64,000 nt of DNA. Origin: Pseudomonas sp. LD120 (GTDB lineage: Bacteria; Pseudomonadota; Gammaproteobacteria; Pseudomonadales; Pseudomonadaceae). Where the stretch lies: positions 558,001 through 622,000 of the forward strand of contig NZ_WVHL01000005.1 of NCBI RefSeq assembly GCF_009861525.1. Reading direction: 5' to 3'. Position numbers and translations under genes: made by a program. This document shows positions 1-8,319 of this stretch, piece by piece (the stretch's first letter is position 1; each line of letters opens with the position of its first letter). The notes under the pieces were generated by a model. The model worked only from the letters and a program-made list of their open reading frames with translations. It was not told the origin of the DNA and did not search any database.

Positions 1-408
1 CCGCGACATGCCCAGCGCCCGCGCCGCTTCGATTTCCCCAGGCGGGATGGCTTGTATCGCGCCCCGCAGGATCTCGGCAATGTAGGCTGCGGTGTGCAGG
101 GTCATGGTGGCGGTGGCGCACCAGAACGGGTCCCGCAGGTAAGGCCACAAGGCGCTCTCACGCACGGCGTCAAACTGCGCCAGTCCGTAGTACACCAGGA
201 ACAGCTGGACCAGCAGCGGCGTGCCGCGAAAGAAGAAAATGTAGGCGTAGGGCAGGGCGCGCACGTACCACCGCCGTGACGAGCGGGCGATGCCCAGGGG
301 GATCGCCAGCAACAGACCGGCGATGACCGCGATCGCCACCAGCTCCAGGGTCAGGGTTGCACCCTGAGCCAGCTTCGGCAGCCATTTGATGATCACTTCC
401 CAGTTCAT
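1..408 (-). CDS. Polar amino-acid ABC transporter permease (HisM/ArtM type), 3' end beyond window
   Basis: Inner-membrane permease subunit of a HisMQ-type importer for basic or polar amino acids. The visible N-terminal 136 residues begin MNWEVIIKWLPKLAQGA and contain hydrophobic helices and the FFRGTPLLVQLFLVYYG segment typical of this family, followed by the start of the EAA loop (EIEAARALGMSR) that contacts the ATPase. The start ATG (406-408) overlaps the TGA of the upstream permease as ATGA, so the two permeases are translationally coupled. It is the last visible gene of the ATPase-binding protein-permease-permease operon. The C-terminus lies outside the window. Confidence 0.9.
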   Translation of the reverse strand, partial: MNWEVIIKWLPKLAQGATLTLELVAIAVIAGLLLAIPLGIARSSRRWYVRALPYAYIFFFRGTPLLVQLFLVYYGLAQFDAVRESALWPYLRDPFWCATATMTLHTAAYIAEILRGAIQAIPPGEIEAARALGMSR

Positions 409-1100
409 TGGGCGCTCCTTGCGAAGCCGCGAGCGGCACGTTTTTCCAGGAAGTGCATGCCGGTCATGGCCAGCACGGTCAGGCCCAGGTACATAAAGGC
501 GGCGACCATATAGAAGGTGAACGGCTGTTTGGACACGGTCACCGCAATCTGCGAATGCCGCATGATTTCTTCCAGGCCGATCACCGACACCAGCGCGGTG
601 TCCTTCATCAGGATCATGAACAGGTTGCCCAGGCCCGGCAGGGCGATGCGCCACATCTGCGGCATGATCAGCCGGGTGAAAATCCGCCATTTCGACAGGC
701 CCAGGGCCAGGCCGGCTTCACGATGGCCCTTGGGAATGGCCAGGATCGCGCCGCGAAACACTTCGGTTGCATAGGCGCCGAAGCACAGGCCCAGGGCAAT
801 CAGGCCGGCGGCGAAGGCGTTGAGTTCAAGGTCGGGATTACCGAAGAATTCACCCAGGGCCCGCATCAGGTTGACGGTGCCGAAGTAAATCAGCAGCACC
901 CAGAGCAACTCGGGAACACCCCGTACCAGGGTCGAGTAAGTGCCGCCAAGCCAGCGCAGCGGCTTGTATGGGGAAGTCTTGGCCAGGGCGCCGAGCAGGC
1001 CGAGCACCAGGCCCAGGCACAGGGCCGAGAGGGCCAGCTTGACGGTCATCAGCGCGCCCGCGGCGAGCGCCGGGCCGAATCCGTAGAGGTCGATATTCAT
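405..1100 (-). CDS. Polar amino-acid ABC transporter permease (HisQ type)
   Basis: Second permease of the same importer, 231 residues, the usual length for HisQ/AotQ. It starts MNIDLYGFGPALAAGALMTV and has about five hydrophobic helices, the TLVRGVPELLWVLLIYFG segment, and an EAA loop (KGHREAGLALGLSKWRIF) near residue 150. It would form a heterodimer with the permease encoded at 1-408. A 65-base gap separates it from the binding-protein gene. It resembles the arginine/ornithine transporter AotQ, but the gene order here (ATPase first) differs from the aotJQMOP order described in P. aeruginosa, so this may be a paralogous system. Substrate is inferred only from family. Confidence 0.9.
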   Translation of the reverse strand: MNIDLYGFGPALAAGALMTVKLALSALCLGLVLGLLGALAKTSPYKPLRWLGGTYSTLVRGVPELLWVLLIYFGTVNLMRALGEFFGNPDLELNAFAAGLIALGLCFGAYATEVFRGAILAIPKGHREAGLALGLSKWRIFTRLIMPQMWRIALPGLGNLFMILMKDTALVSVIGLEEIMRHSQIAVTVSKQPFTFYMVAAFMYLGLTVLAMTGMHFLEKRAARGFARSAQ

Positions 1101-1165
1101 GGGGAGTTGCCAGGCTTGTGCCAGGACCGGCGCCCGGGGGCAGGGCGCCGGTCAGGCAGTCAGGA

Positions 1166-1918
1166 TCAGTAGATGCTGAACGGGAAGTACTTGTCGTTGA
1201 TTTTCTTGTAGGTGCCATCAGCGACGATTTCTTTCAGTGCGGCGTTGAGCTTCTCGCGGATCGGGTCGCCTTTGCGTACGGCAATACCGATCTTGTCGCT
1301 CTCTACCACAGGCTCGCCCTTGAACTCGTAAGGCTTGCCGGCATCGCTCTTGAGCCACTCGTAGTTGACGTACTTGTCGGCCAGGATCGCGTCGAGGCGG
1401 CCGGACGTCAGGTCCAGGTAAGCGTTTTCCTGGGTGTCGTAGAGCTTGATGGTGATGTCATCGCCCAGGTTGTCTTCCAGCCAGGTGCCGGCCAGGGTCG
1501 CGCGCTGAGCGCCGATGATCTTGCCCTTGAGCGAGGCCTTATCGGTCTTGAAGTCGGTTTTGTCTTTAGGCGCGATGAATTGCAGTTTGTTGGAGTAGTA
1601 CGGGTCGGTGAAGTCCACGGCCTGCTTGCGCTCGTCGGTGATCGACAAGGAGGACACCAGGAAGTCGAACTTCTTCGCGTTCAGGGCCGGGATGATGCCG
1701 TCCCAGTCGGAGGTGACCACGGTGCATTCGACTTTCATCTTGGCGCACAGGGCGTCGCCGATGTCTTTGTCGAAGCCGACCACTTGGCCGCTGGCATCTT
1801 TGTTGTTGAACGGTGGGTAGGCAGCTTCGATGCCCATCTTCAGGGTCTCGGCGGCAGCATTGGCGCAAAAAGCCAGGCTGATGGCAGCGGCCAGGAGGAT
1901 TTTCTTATAGCTCTGCAT
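1166..1918 (-). CDS. Periplasmic basic amino-acid-binding protein (HisJ/ArgT/AotJ family)
   Basis: Soluble receptor that delivers the substrate to the two permeases. It has 250 residues with a clear Sec signal peptide (MQSYKKILLAAAISLAFCANAAAE), then a bilobed SBP_bac_3 domain. The family signatures TLKMGIEAAYPPFNNKDASGQVVGFDKDIG near the N-terminus and FDFLVSSLSITDERKQAVDFTDPYY at about residues 80-105 are intact. It lies 13 bases downstream of the ATPase gene, so it is probably in the same transcript. Lysine, arginine, ornithine or histidine are the likely ligands by family; the exact one cannot be read from sequence. Confidence 0.92.
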   Translation of the reverse strand: MQSYKKILLAAAISLAFCANAAAETLKMGIEAAYPPFNNKDASGQVVGFDKDIGDALCAKMKVECTVVTSDWDGIIPALNAKKFDFLVSSLSITDERKQAVDFTDPYYSNKLQFIAPKDKTDFKTDKASLKGKIIGAQRATLAGTWLEDNLGDDITIKLYDTQENAYLDLTSGRLDAILADKYVNYEWLKSDAGKPYEFKGEPVVESDKIGIAVRKGDPIREKLNAALKEIVADGTYKKINDKYFPFSIY

Positions 1919-1931
1919 GCGTGTAGCTCCG

Positions 1932-2705
1932 TTAGCGGTTGCTGGACATGAATTGTTTGCAGCGTGCCGAAAGCGGGTTCTCGAAGACCTGCTGTGGCGA
2001 TCCCTGCTCTTCGATCAGGCCCTGGTGAAGGAACACCACTTCACTGGAAACCTGACGGGCAAAGCTCATTTCATGAGTGACCAGCAGCATGGTACGGCCT
2101 TCTTCGGCCAGTGCGCGGATCACGTTGAGGACTTCCTGGACCATTTCTGGGTCCAGGGCCGAGGTCGGCTCGTCGAACAGGATGACTTTGGGTTGCATCG
2201 CCAGGGTGCGGGCGATGGCGGCGCGTTGCTGCTGGCCGCCGGACAGTTCGGCCGGGTAGGCGTGGCGCTTGTCGGCGATGCCGACCTTGGCCAGCAGCGC
2301 TTCGGCCACCTCGATGGCTTCGGCCTTGCTCTGGCCCAGCACCCGGCGTGGTGCCTCGATGATGTTGTCGAGCACGCTCATGTGCGGCCAGAGGTTGAAG
2401 TTCTGGAAAACGAAACCGATTTCGCTGCGCAGGCGGTTGATCTGCTTGCCGTCGGCGGCCACCAGCTCGCCGTTTTTTGCGGCCTTGAGCTTGAGCTCTT
2501 CGCCGGCCACCAGGATCTGCCCCTGGTGCGGGTTTTCCAGCAGGTTGATGCAGCGCAGGAAAGTGGACTTGCCGGAGCCGGAGGAACCCAGGATCGATAT
2601 CACGTCACCGTCGCGTGCGGTCAGCGAGATACCTTTGAGCACCTCCTGAGAGCCGTAGCGTTTGTGCAAGTTGCGGATTTCAAGCGCGGGCGTGGCCTCA
2701 GCCAT
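1932..2705 (-). CDS. Polar amino-acid ABC transporter ATP-binding protein (HisP family)
   Basis: Cytoplasmic ATPase that powers the importer. It has 257 residues with all ABC motifs: Walker A GSSGSGKST (about 40-48), Q-loop FQNFNLWPHMS, signature LSGGQQQR, Walker B VILFDEPTSALDP and switch His in LLVTHEMSFA. The insertion between Walker A and the Q-loop (about residues 65-90) is typical of HisP/AotP. It is the first gene of the minus-strand operon, so the operon promoter should lie in 2706-2985; I see no convincing -35/-10 or -24/-12 there. Confidence 0.93.
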   Translation of the reverse strand: MAEATPALEIRNLHKRYGSQEVLKGISLTARDGDVISILGSSGSGKSTFLRCINLLENPHQGQILVAGEELKLKAAKNGELVAADGKQINRLRSEIGFVFQNFNLWPHMSVLDNIIEAPRRVLGQSKAEAIEVAEALLAKVGIADKRHAYPAELSGGQQQRAAIARTLAMQPKVILFDEPTSALDPEMVQEVLNVIRALAEEGRTMLLVTHEMSFARQVSSEVVFLHQGLIEEQGSPQQVFENPLSARCKQFMSSNR

Positions 2706-3162
2706 GTGCGGTCCTCATTGAGTTCATTGTGCTCCTGCTGTTGGCGGCCTTCCTGGCGAGGCGCCAAGCTAGCATAGGGTTCGAATCGCAGCCAACAGCG
2801 CTACCGGAGGTAAACAGACGGCGTGTGGCAGGTTGTCGCATCAGCACAGAAGACTGTCGCCCCATCAACAACCGAACGCCCGTTTGAACCCAGAATCCGC
2901 CTGAAATCCGGTAGGTGTCGCGTAAAAAAAGGCGCGATGGTGCCAGCTTTGGCCGGGTGTTGGAAGGGTTAACGGGCCAAAGGTCATGGATCTGCTTCCT
3001 AATTGTGCATCACGCACTTTGGGGGTGTGTTTCTGGTGCGCCGTTTTGTCCTACAAAGTGGGTCGCTCGGTAACGATCTGGCGAAAAGCCATTAATCTCA
3101 ACGACTTGGAATCGCCGTTGGTCGGTCCGCAAGGCCACGTCATCCGGGACTTTGTAACATTT

Positions 3163-3178
3163 TGGCGCAAAACTTGCG
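3163..3178 (+). promoter_or_regulatory. Candidate sigma54 (-24/-12) promoter for the GABA-type permease
   Basis: The sequence TGGCGCAAAACTTGCG has the invariant GG at -24 and GC at -12 with the correct ten-base separation (consensus TGGCAC-N5-TTGCW). It lies 92 bases ahead of the chosen start codon on the same strand. Sigma54 control would fit a nitrogen-source transporter. No clear activator site was identified. The remainder of 2706-3270 holds no gene that I can support; an in-frame open stretch from 2986 lacks coding character. Confidence 0.45.
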
Positions 3179-3270
3179 TACGAAATAAAGAACGGCCTGT
3201 TGGATTCTTTTTACGAAAACCCATGCAGGCAGTGCGCAGTGACTCTTTTTTCGTTGCAAAGGTGCTTTTC

Positions 3271-4662
3271 ATGAGCGGTACGCAACTCTCCAATGACCTC
3301 GAACAGGGGCTCAAACCACGGCATGTCACCATGCTGTCGATTGCCGGCGTTATCGGCGCGGGTCTCTTCGTCGGCTCCGGCCACGCCATCGCCGAGGCTG
3401 GTCCGGCCGTGCTCTTGGCTTACGCTGCCGCTGGCACCCTGGTGGTGCTGGTGATGCGCATGCTGGCGGAAATGGCCGTCGCCTCACCGGATACCGGGTC
3501 GTTTTCGACCTATGCCGATCGGGCCATCGGTCACTGGGCCGGCTTCACCATTGGCTGGCTGTACTGGTGGTTCTGGGTACTGGTGATTCCGCTGGAAGCC
3601 AACGCTGCCGCGACCATCTTGCATGCCTGGTTCCCCGATGTGGCGATCTGGGTCTTTACCCTGGTGATCACCTTGCTGTTGACCGCCACCAACCTGTTCA
3701 GCGTGAAGAACTACGGCGAGTTCGAGTTCTGGTTCGCCCTGATCAAGGTGGTGGCCATCATTGGCTTCGTGATCCTCGGTCTGGCGGCGATCTGCGGCTT
3801 GTTACCCAATAGCCAGGTCAGCGGCGTCTCGCATCTGGTGGACACTCAGGGCTTCATGCCCAACGGCATGGGCGCGGTACTGGCGGCCATGTTGACCACC
3901 ATGTTCTCTTTCATGGGCACCGAGATCGTCACCATCGCGGCGGCGGAATCGAAGAACCCGGGCCAGCAGATCTCCAAGGCCACTAACTCGGTGATCTGGC
4001 GGATCGGCCTGTTCTACCTGGTGTCGATTTTCATCGTCGTGGCCCTGGTGCCGTGGAACGACCCTGGCCTGGCCCAGGTGGGCTCCTACCAGACCGTGCT
4101 CGATCGCATGGGCATCCCTAACGCCAAGCTGATTGTCGATCTGGTGGTGTTGGTGGCCGTGACCAGTTGCCTGAACTCGGCGCTCTACACCGCCTCGCGC
4201 ATGCTCTTCTCCCTGGGCAAGCGTGGCGATGCTCCGGCTGTTGCCAAGCGCACCAATGCCAGCGGCACGCCTTACTGGGCGGTGATCCTGTCCACTGCGG
4301 CGGCTTTCCTTGCGGTGTTCGCCAACTATGTCGCACCGGCTGCGGTGTTCGAGTTCCTGCTGGCCAGTTCCGGTGCCATCGCCTTGCTGGTGTACCTGGT
4401 GATTGCCGTGTCGCAACTGCGCATGCGCCAGAAACGCATGGCCGCTGGCGAGAAAATCGCCTTCCGCATGTGGTTGTTCCCGGGGCTGACCTACGCGGTG
4501 ATTGTGTTCATCGTCGCGGTGCTGAGCATCATGCTGTTCCAGGAAGCCCATCGGGTGGAGATCCTTGCCACTGGCCTGCTGAGTGTCATCGTCATTGTTG
4601 CCGGCCTGTTGGTGGCCCGTCGGCGCAAGGCCGAGCGCAATGGTGCCCTGGCGCTGAGTTGA
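3271..4662 (+). CDS. gabP: APC-family amino acid permease, GABA permease type
   Basis: Proton-coupled importer for gamma-aminobutyrate or related amino acids in the inner membrane. From the ATG at 3271 (MSGTQLSNDLEQGLKPRHVTM) it has 463 residues and about twelve hydrophobic helices, matching GabP length. The APC hallmark TMLSIAGVIGAGLFVGSG lies at about residues 19-37 and the family motif FMGTEIVTIAAAESKNPGQQI in the middle. AAAGGTG about seven bases upstream supports this start; the frame is open back to 2986 but that extension shows no family similarity. It is monocistronic, ending in a strong terminator. The GABA assignment is by overall similarity; beta-alanine or another amino acid is possible. 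Confidence 0.85.
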   Translation: MSGTQLSNDLEQGLKPRHVTMLSIAGVIGAGLFVGSGHAIAEAGPAVLLAYAAAGTLVVLVMRMLAEMAVASPDTGSFSTYADRAIGHWAGFTIGWLYWWFWVLVIPLEANAAATILHAWFPDVAIWVFTLVITLLLTATNLFSVKNYGEFEFWFALIKVVAIIGFVILGLAAICGLLPNSQVSGVSHLVDTQGFMPNGMGAVLAAMLTTMFSFMGTEIVTIAAAESKNPGQQISKATNSVIWRIGLFYLVSIFIVVALVPWNDPGLAQVGSYQTVLDRMGIPNAKLIVDLVVLVAVTSCLNSALYTASRMLFSLGKRGDAPAVAKRTNASGTPYWAVILSTAAAFLAVFANYVAPAAVFEFLLASSGAIALLVYLVIAVSQLRMRQKRMAAGEKIAFRMWLFPGLTYAVIVFIVAVLSIMLFQEAHRVEILATGLLSVIVIVAGLLVARRRKAERNGALALS

Positions 4663-4683
4663 CGGTTTGCTCCACTGCTTGTG

Positions 4684-4719
4684 AAAAAGGCCGCGCTCAG
4701 AGATGACCGCGGCCTTTTT
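4684..4719 (+). terminator. Rho-independent terminator after the GABA-type permease
   Basis: A perfect 12-bp stem (AAAAAGGCCGCG paired with CGCGGCCTTTTT) with a 12-base loop ends in a T run, 21 bases after the permease stop. Confidence 0.9.
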
Positions 4720-4863
4720 CATGTTCGTATGCTACTTGGCGTGTCTGCTTGGGACGGGCTGATGCTCACTTGTGGCCTGGCGACGGGGCGCTTTACGCTC
4801 GCCGGTCGCCTGCTGATAATCCACCGCTCGATAGCTTGGGATGCAGCGATGAAGGACTTGGAC

Positions 4864-6870
4864 ATGGATTTTACCGAGTGGGAAATGCTCGACCTTGAGT
4901 GGCATCAGGGGTTCGCCTTCGTGGAGGGCGCGCTGTTGGTGGAGGAGCGAGCCCGAGACGTCTACCTCATGCTGCAGCTTGAAGGACGGACGCCGGCTGA
5001 GCAGGCTTCTCAGGCCGCGGCCGAGCAGTTCCCGGTTTCCCTCCTGGTAGAGGGTGAACCGCTCTGGCGCCATCGTGTTCATCGGCACCTGCTGCGTGAT
5101 GCCCGGGCCGATTACTATGCCTTGCCCCGCTACTTTGAACGTTACGGCTACCACCCGTTGCAGGCGTTGCCGATGCGCGTGTGTCGCGGGTTGCGGAGCC
5201 TGGGCCATGACCATTGGAGCGATCAGCAGCGTGCCTACTTCTGTCACGACTATGGGCTGGCGCTGATCGAGGACGCACACCCAGAGCGTCTGGCGCTGCT
5301 GCACCCGGTGCCGGAGGACTGGCCTTCATCTGCGGTGTTGTTCAGTGACGGCGCCAAGGTCTTCATGGGCGCACGGGCGATCGCCAGCGCCGAGGACCGG
5401 GTGCGTGGCACCAACCATCCGGCTTATCAGGTGATCAACGAAAAGGTCTGTCGGGGCGGTGTGCCGCTGCACCAGAAGGACGGCTCGCCGTTGCCGATAG
5501 CCAATCCAAACGGTTTTCACATGCTGGCCCGACGCTGGGGCACCGACGGGCATTCGGTGATCGTCCAGGCGCAGCAGGGCTCAAGCATTGCCTACGAGTA
5601 TTTCTACCGCATCGACAAGGTCGATCTGACCACCTTCAGTGTGCTTAACGAGCGCTACGCCAAGGACGCACAGCGGGCCTACTTCCTGACCGGAAAAACC
5701 CTGCGTTATGTCGGCGACTTTCGCCTGCTGAATCGCGTTCAGTCCGTGTTCGATGCTGCCGGACGAGTCTTGAGCCGCAGTGAAACGCCGAACCCGTACG
5801 TGGCCGTGGACGACCAGTTTGTCTACTGCAATGGCACCCGCTTGCGTGGGGCCCATGCCCCGAGTTTTCGCCACCTGGGTTTCCATTACTATGCCGACGA
5901 GCAGCGCGCCTATCTGTTCAACAAGCCGCTGGACGTGGATGTGCAGAGTTTTGTGGTGGCCCAACTGGAGCGCGGTGAACACCACCACTCGCCGGTGCTG
6001 GTGGGCGACAAGCACGGCCCTCTCGGTTCGGGTGGGGTGATCGATGACGGCATGCTGCAGGAGTGGGCCGCGTTCTTCGAGGCTCACCCGCAGTTGCAGG
6101 GCTACTGGTGGCACCGTCTGCAGGCGCCCTGCGTGTCAGCGTCGACAACGCCAGCCCTGCGCTCCATCGGCTTGGGGTTTGAGCTGGGGCATCAGGTGCA
6201 CTTTCATGGTCGCGCTATCAATGGTCTGGATGCCGGCAGTTTCAAGCTGCTGGACACGCACCTGTGCGGTGACGCCAACGGCTTGTACCTGATCCCCTTT
6301 CATCGTGCCGAGACCCAGGTGCCGGAGCGATTTTCTTCAGCCGCCGTCGACAAGTACCGTGCCCTGGGCGGGCCTTACCTGGCCGATGGCCAGACGGTTT
6401 TTTGCCACAGGGTCTTTTACCAGGCGCCAGAGCCGCTGGGTAAGGCGGATCTGGCCAGCTTCGAGTCTTGTGGGCATGGCTGGGCCAGGGATAAGGGCGC
6501 GGTGTACTACTACAGCGAAAGAAAAAGGAACCTCGACCCAGCCCACACGCGCTTCATGGGCAGCTACGCCTTCAGCGCGACGCAGATGTTTTCTGCCGGC
6601 AAGGCGCTGGAGGTGGAGTTCAGCCCGGAAGAAGTGAGGGTTCCCCATCCGGACTTCTTGCAGCTGGGCACGCGCAAGCTGTTCTGTGGCCGGCGCCCAG
6701 TGAGTGCCAAGCGCATCGACCTGGCCAGCCTGGAGTTTGTCGCGGATCGTTATGCTCGGGACAAGCAGCGTTTCTACCAGTACGACGGCTACGCGACACT
6801 TAGCGAAATCAGTGCCGAGCAGTTCCATCAGGCGATGACCAAGGATTCGGCAGAGGCTTTGGCGTTCTGA
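4864..6870 (+). CDS. DKNYY-repeat protein
   Basis: Large protein of 668 residues, without signal peptide or membrane helix, built from degenerate repeats of the DKNYY type: YAKDAQRAYFLTGKTL, YYADEQRAYLFNKPLD, WARDKGAVYYYSERK and YARDKQRFYQYDGY are the clearest copies. DKNYY domains occur in bacterial proteins of unknown function, often near contact-dependent or surface systems, but nothing in the neighbourhood here confirms that. I chose ATG 4864 because GAAGGA lies seven bases upstream; earlier in-frame starts, including a GTG at 4681 inside the terminator of the previous gene, are less likely. It stands alone between two terminators. Function unknown. Confidence 0.8.
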   Translation: MDFTEWEMLDLEWHQGFAFVEGALLVEERARDVYLMLQLEGRTPAEQASQAAAEQFPVSLLVEGEPLWRHRVHRHLLRDARADYYALPRYFERYGYHPLQALPMRVCRGLRSLGHDHWSDQQRAYFCHDYGLALIEDAHPERLALLHPVPEDWPSSAVLFSDGAKVFMGARAIASAEDRVRGTNHPAYQVINEKVCRGGVPLHQKDGSPLPIANPNGFHMLARRWGTDGHSVIVQAQQGSSIAYEYFYRIDKVDLTTFSVLNERYAKDAQRAYFLTGKTLRYVGDFRLLNRVQSVFDAAGRVLSRSETPNPYVAVDDQFVYCNGTRLRGAHAPSFRHLGFHYYADEQRAYLFNKPLDVDVQSFVVAQLERGEHHHSPVLVGDKHGPLGSGGVIDDGMLQEWAAFFEAHPQLQGYWWHRLQAPCVSASTTPALRSIGLGFELGHQVHFHGRAINGLDAGSFKLLDTHLCGDANGLYLIPFHRAETQVPERFSSAAVDKYRALGGPYLADGQTVFCHRVFYQAPEPLGKADLASFESCGHGWARDKGAVYYYSERKRNLDPAHTRFMGSYAFSATQMFSAGKALEVEFSPEEVRVPHPDFLQLGTRKLFCGRRPVSAKRIDLASLEFVADRYARDKQRFYQYDGYATLSEISAEQFHQAMTKDSAEALAF

Positions 6871-6875
6871 GTGAC

Positions 6876-6912
6876 AAAAAGGCTGCTGTCAGCATTGACC
6901 GCGGCCTTTTTT
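6876..6912 (+). terminator. Rho-independent terminator after the DKNYY gene
   Basis: AAAAAGGCtGC pairs with GCgGCCTTTTT across a 15-base loop, followed by TTTT, six bases after the stop. It is similar in sequence to the terminator at 4684-4719. The following stretch 6913-7238 holds only a small hairpin (GCTCTT-cgat-AAGAGC, 6978-6993) and no gene that I can support. Confidence 0.8.
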
Positions 6913-7238
6913 ATTGGATTTGTGACTTGTTACAGATCGTTTCGTGGACAGCGTGCAGGCGAAATAGTAGCCTGCGCGCTCTTCGATAAGAGCTCTTGCG
7001 TGCCAGCGTGAGAGGAGCTACGGAATAGCGCTGTATTGCAAGGGACTGAATGCTTGTCGGGGTGCTGAATCCTCCTACCGCCTCTTTCCCTTGATCCGTG
7101 CGCACTAGCCCTGGTTCCTGATTGTCAGCGCCTGCCTGTGGCATGCCCGACAGTCTCGGCTCGAAGAACGAGCATTCAGGGTTCAATGGTGATCGCCCGG
7201 CCATTGGTCTCTCAAAAAAGGGCGGCAAGGAGACGCGC

Positions 7239-7559
7239 ATGGCGTTCACTAAAATCATCTTCAAAAACCCGAACACCGGAGCCATCAAGGAAGCGCCAGT
7301 TGGTTTCTCTTGGACCGTGTTCTTCTTTGGTTTCATCCCGGCACTGTTCCGCGCCGACTGGAAATGGGCGGCCATCATGTTCCTGCTGGCCATGTTCACT
7401 TTCGGTCTGAGCAACCTGGTGTTCATGTTCATGTACAACAAGCTGTATGTTCGCGACCTGATCGGCTCGGGCTTCAAGGCCCAGTCCATCGCCAGCGGCG
7501 ACCTGAACTTCGCCAGCTCGCGCATCGGCATGGAGATCCCTCGGCTGGAAGCGGCCTGA
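7239..7559 (+). CDS. Small membrane protein, DUF2628-like
   Basis: A 106-residue protein starting MAFTKIIFKNPNTGAIKEAP. A short cytoplasmic N-terminus leads into a GFSWTVFFFGFIPALFRADW segment and a second helix (AAIMFLLAMFTFGLSNLVFMFMY). This layout, with the aromatic GxSWxxFFF motif before the first helix, resembles DUF2628/HrgC-type inner-membrane proteins. AAGGAGA five bases before the ATG at 7239 fixes the start. It is monocistronic. Function unknown. Confidence 0.75.
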   Translation: MAFTKIIFKNPNTGAIKEAPVGFSWTVFFFGFIPALFRADWKWAAIMFLLAMFTFGLSNLVFMFMYNKLYVRDLIGSGFKAQSIASGDLNFASSRIGMEIPRLEAA

Positions 7560-7588
7560 GTCTCAGACCGGCGCAATAGCTGAAACGG

Positions 7589-7623
7589 AAAAGGGCGCAT
7601 TCATTGCTGAATGCGCCCTTTTT
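7589..7623. terminator. Bidirectional terminator
   Basis: A perfect 15-bp stem (AAAAGGGCGCATTCA with TGAATGCGCCCTTTT) and a four-base loop, with T runs on both strands, sits between two convergent genes and can serve both. Confidence 0.92.
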
Positions 7624-7640
7624 CATGCTCGGTGCATTTG

Positions 7641-8051
7641 TCAGCCTTCGCTGCTGAACAGCGCCTGGGAGGCGGCCAAGTAGTCGGCCTGGAAGGCGTC
7701 GGATTCGATCCAGGCCAGCGCCGTGGCTTCGTCGGCCTCGGTGGACCAATTGCGGTACTCCATCAGCGCCGCGAGGATGAAATCCGTCGCGCCCTGTTCG
7801 CCTTCTTGTTCATACACCAGCTCCAGCAGCGGGTCCGAGAGGAACACCGTGCACAGCGCCTGCTGGCTGGTTTTCTCGGCGTCGCGCATTTTCACGAACA
7901 GTTCGGTCAGGTCCACCGACTCAAAATCGATGCGGCTGTCGTTGGGGTCCAGTTCCAGCTCCGAGGTCAGTGCCGTGCGCTTGGCGCGGTTTTGCTTGGC
8001 CTTGGCTTTGGCCCGGGCGGCACGTTTGTGTTGTTTGTCGAGGGATGCCAT
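7641..8051 (-). CDS. Conserved hypothetical protein, acidic with basic N-terminus
   Basis: A 136-residue soluble protein. The first 30 residues are strongly basic (MASLDKQHKRAARAKAKAKQNRAKR) and the rest is acidic and helical (DFESVDLTELFVKMRDAEKTS, then EQEGEQGATDFILAALMEYRNWST). No catalytic motif, signal peptide or membrane segment is visible. Codon use is like the backbone. It converges on the small membrane-protein gene and shares its terminator. I do not recognise a function. Confidence 0.75.
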   Translation of the reverse strand: MASLDKQHKRAARAKAKAKQNRAKRTALTSELELDPNDSRIDFESVDLTELFVKMRDAEKTSQQALCTVFLSDPLLELVYEQEGEQGATDFILAALMEYRNWSTEADEATALAWIESDAFQADYLAASQALFSSEG

Positions 8052-8250
8052 GGGCGTCTTACCTTGTTGCGCAAAAGGGGGGCCATTCGCCGGGGCACGC
8101 GAGCGGCTGTCAGGCGGCAGAGGATGCCAGCAAATCGCAGTTCTGGCACTCGCCGTGGCGCCATGACTGATCCGCTGAAGCCGCAGGCGGAGGGAGGGCG
8201 GCTTCTCGGGACGCCGCTCGCGTTACCAATGACAGCCTTTTTACGGGTTT

Positions 8251-8267
8251 TTCCCATTGCCTGGGAA
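8251..8267 (+). promoter_or_regulatory. Perfect dyad, candidate operator of the IclR-type regulator
   Basis: TTCCCA-ttgcc-TGGGAA is a perfect 6-bp inverted repeat about 50 bases before the iclR-type start. IclR proteins commonly bind short palindromes near their own promoters. The assignment is inference; the rest of 8052-8319 shows nothing firm. Confidence 0.35.
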
Positions 8268-8319
8268 TCTGGTTTCATTTAGCGGGAAACTCCATGCACC
8301 ATGCCTGCAAGAGGCCGCT

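Noticed and set aside
2986..3270. Upstream in-frame extension of the GABA-type permease
   Set aside because: It has no similarity to the family, contains the candidate sigma54 promoter, and a ribosome-binding site supports 3271.
4681..4863. GTG start at 4681 for the DKNYY gene
   Set aside because: It lies inside the terminator of the previous gene; ATG 4864 has a GAAGGA site at proper distance.
6978..6993. Small hairpin GCTCTT-cgat-AAGAGC as a regulatory RNA
   Set aside because: Too short, with no T run or conserved context visible.
6911..7600. Minus-strand open frame of 229 codons overlapping the DUF2628-like gene
   Set aside because: Antisense of a gene with a strong ribosome-binding site and membrane helices; the frame also runs through a terminator.
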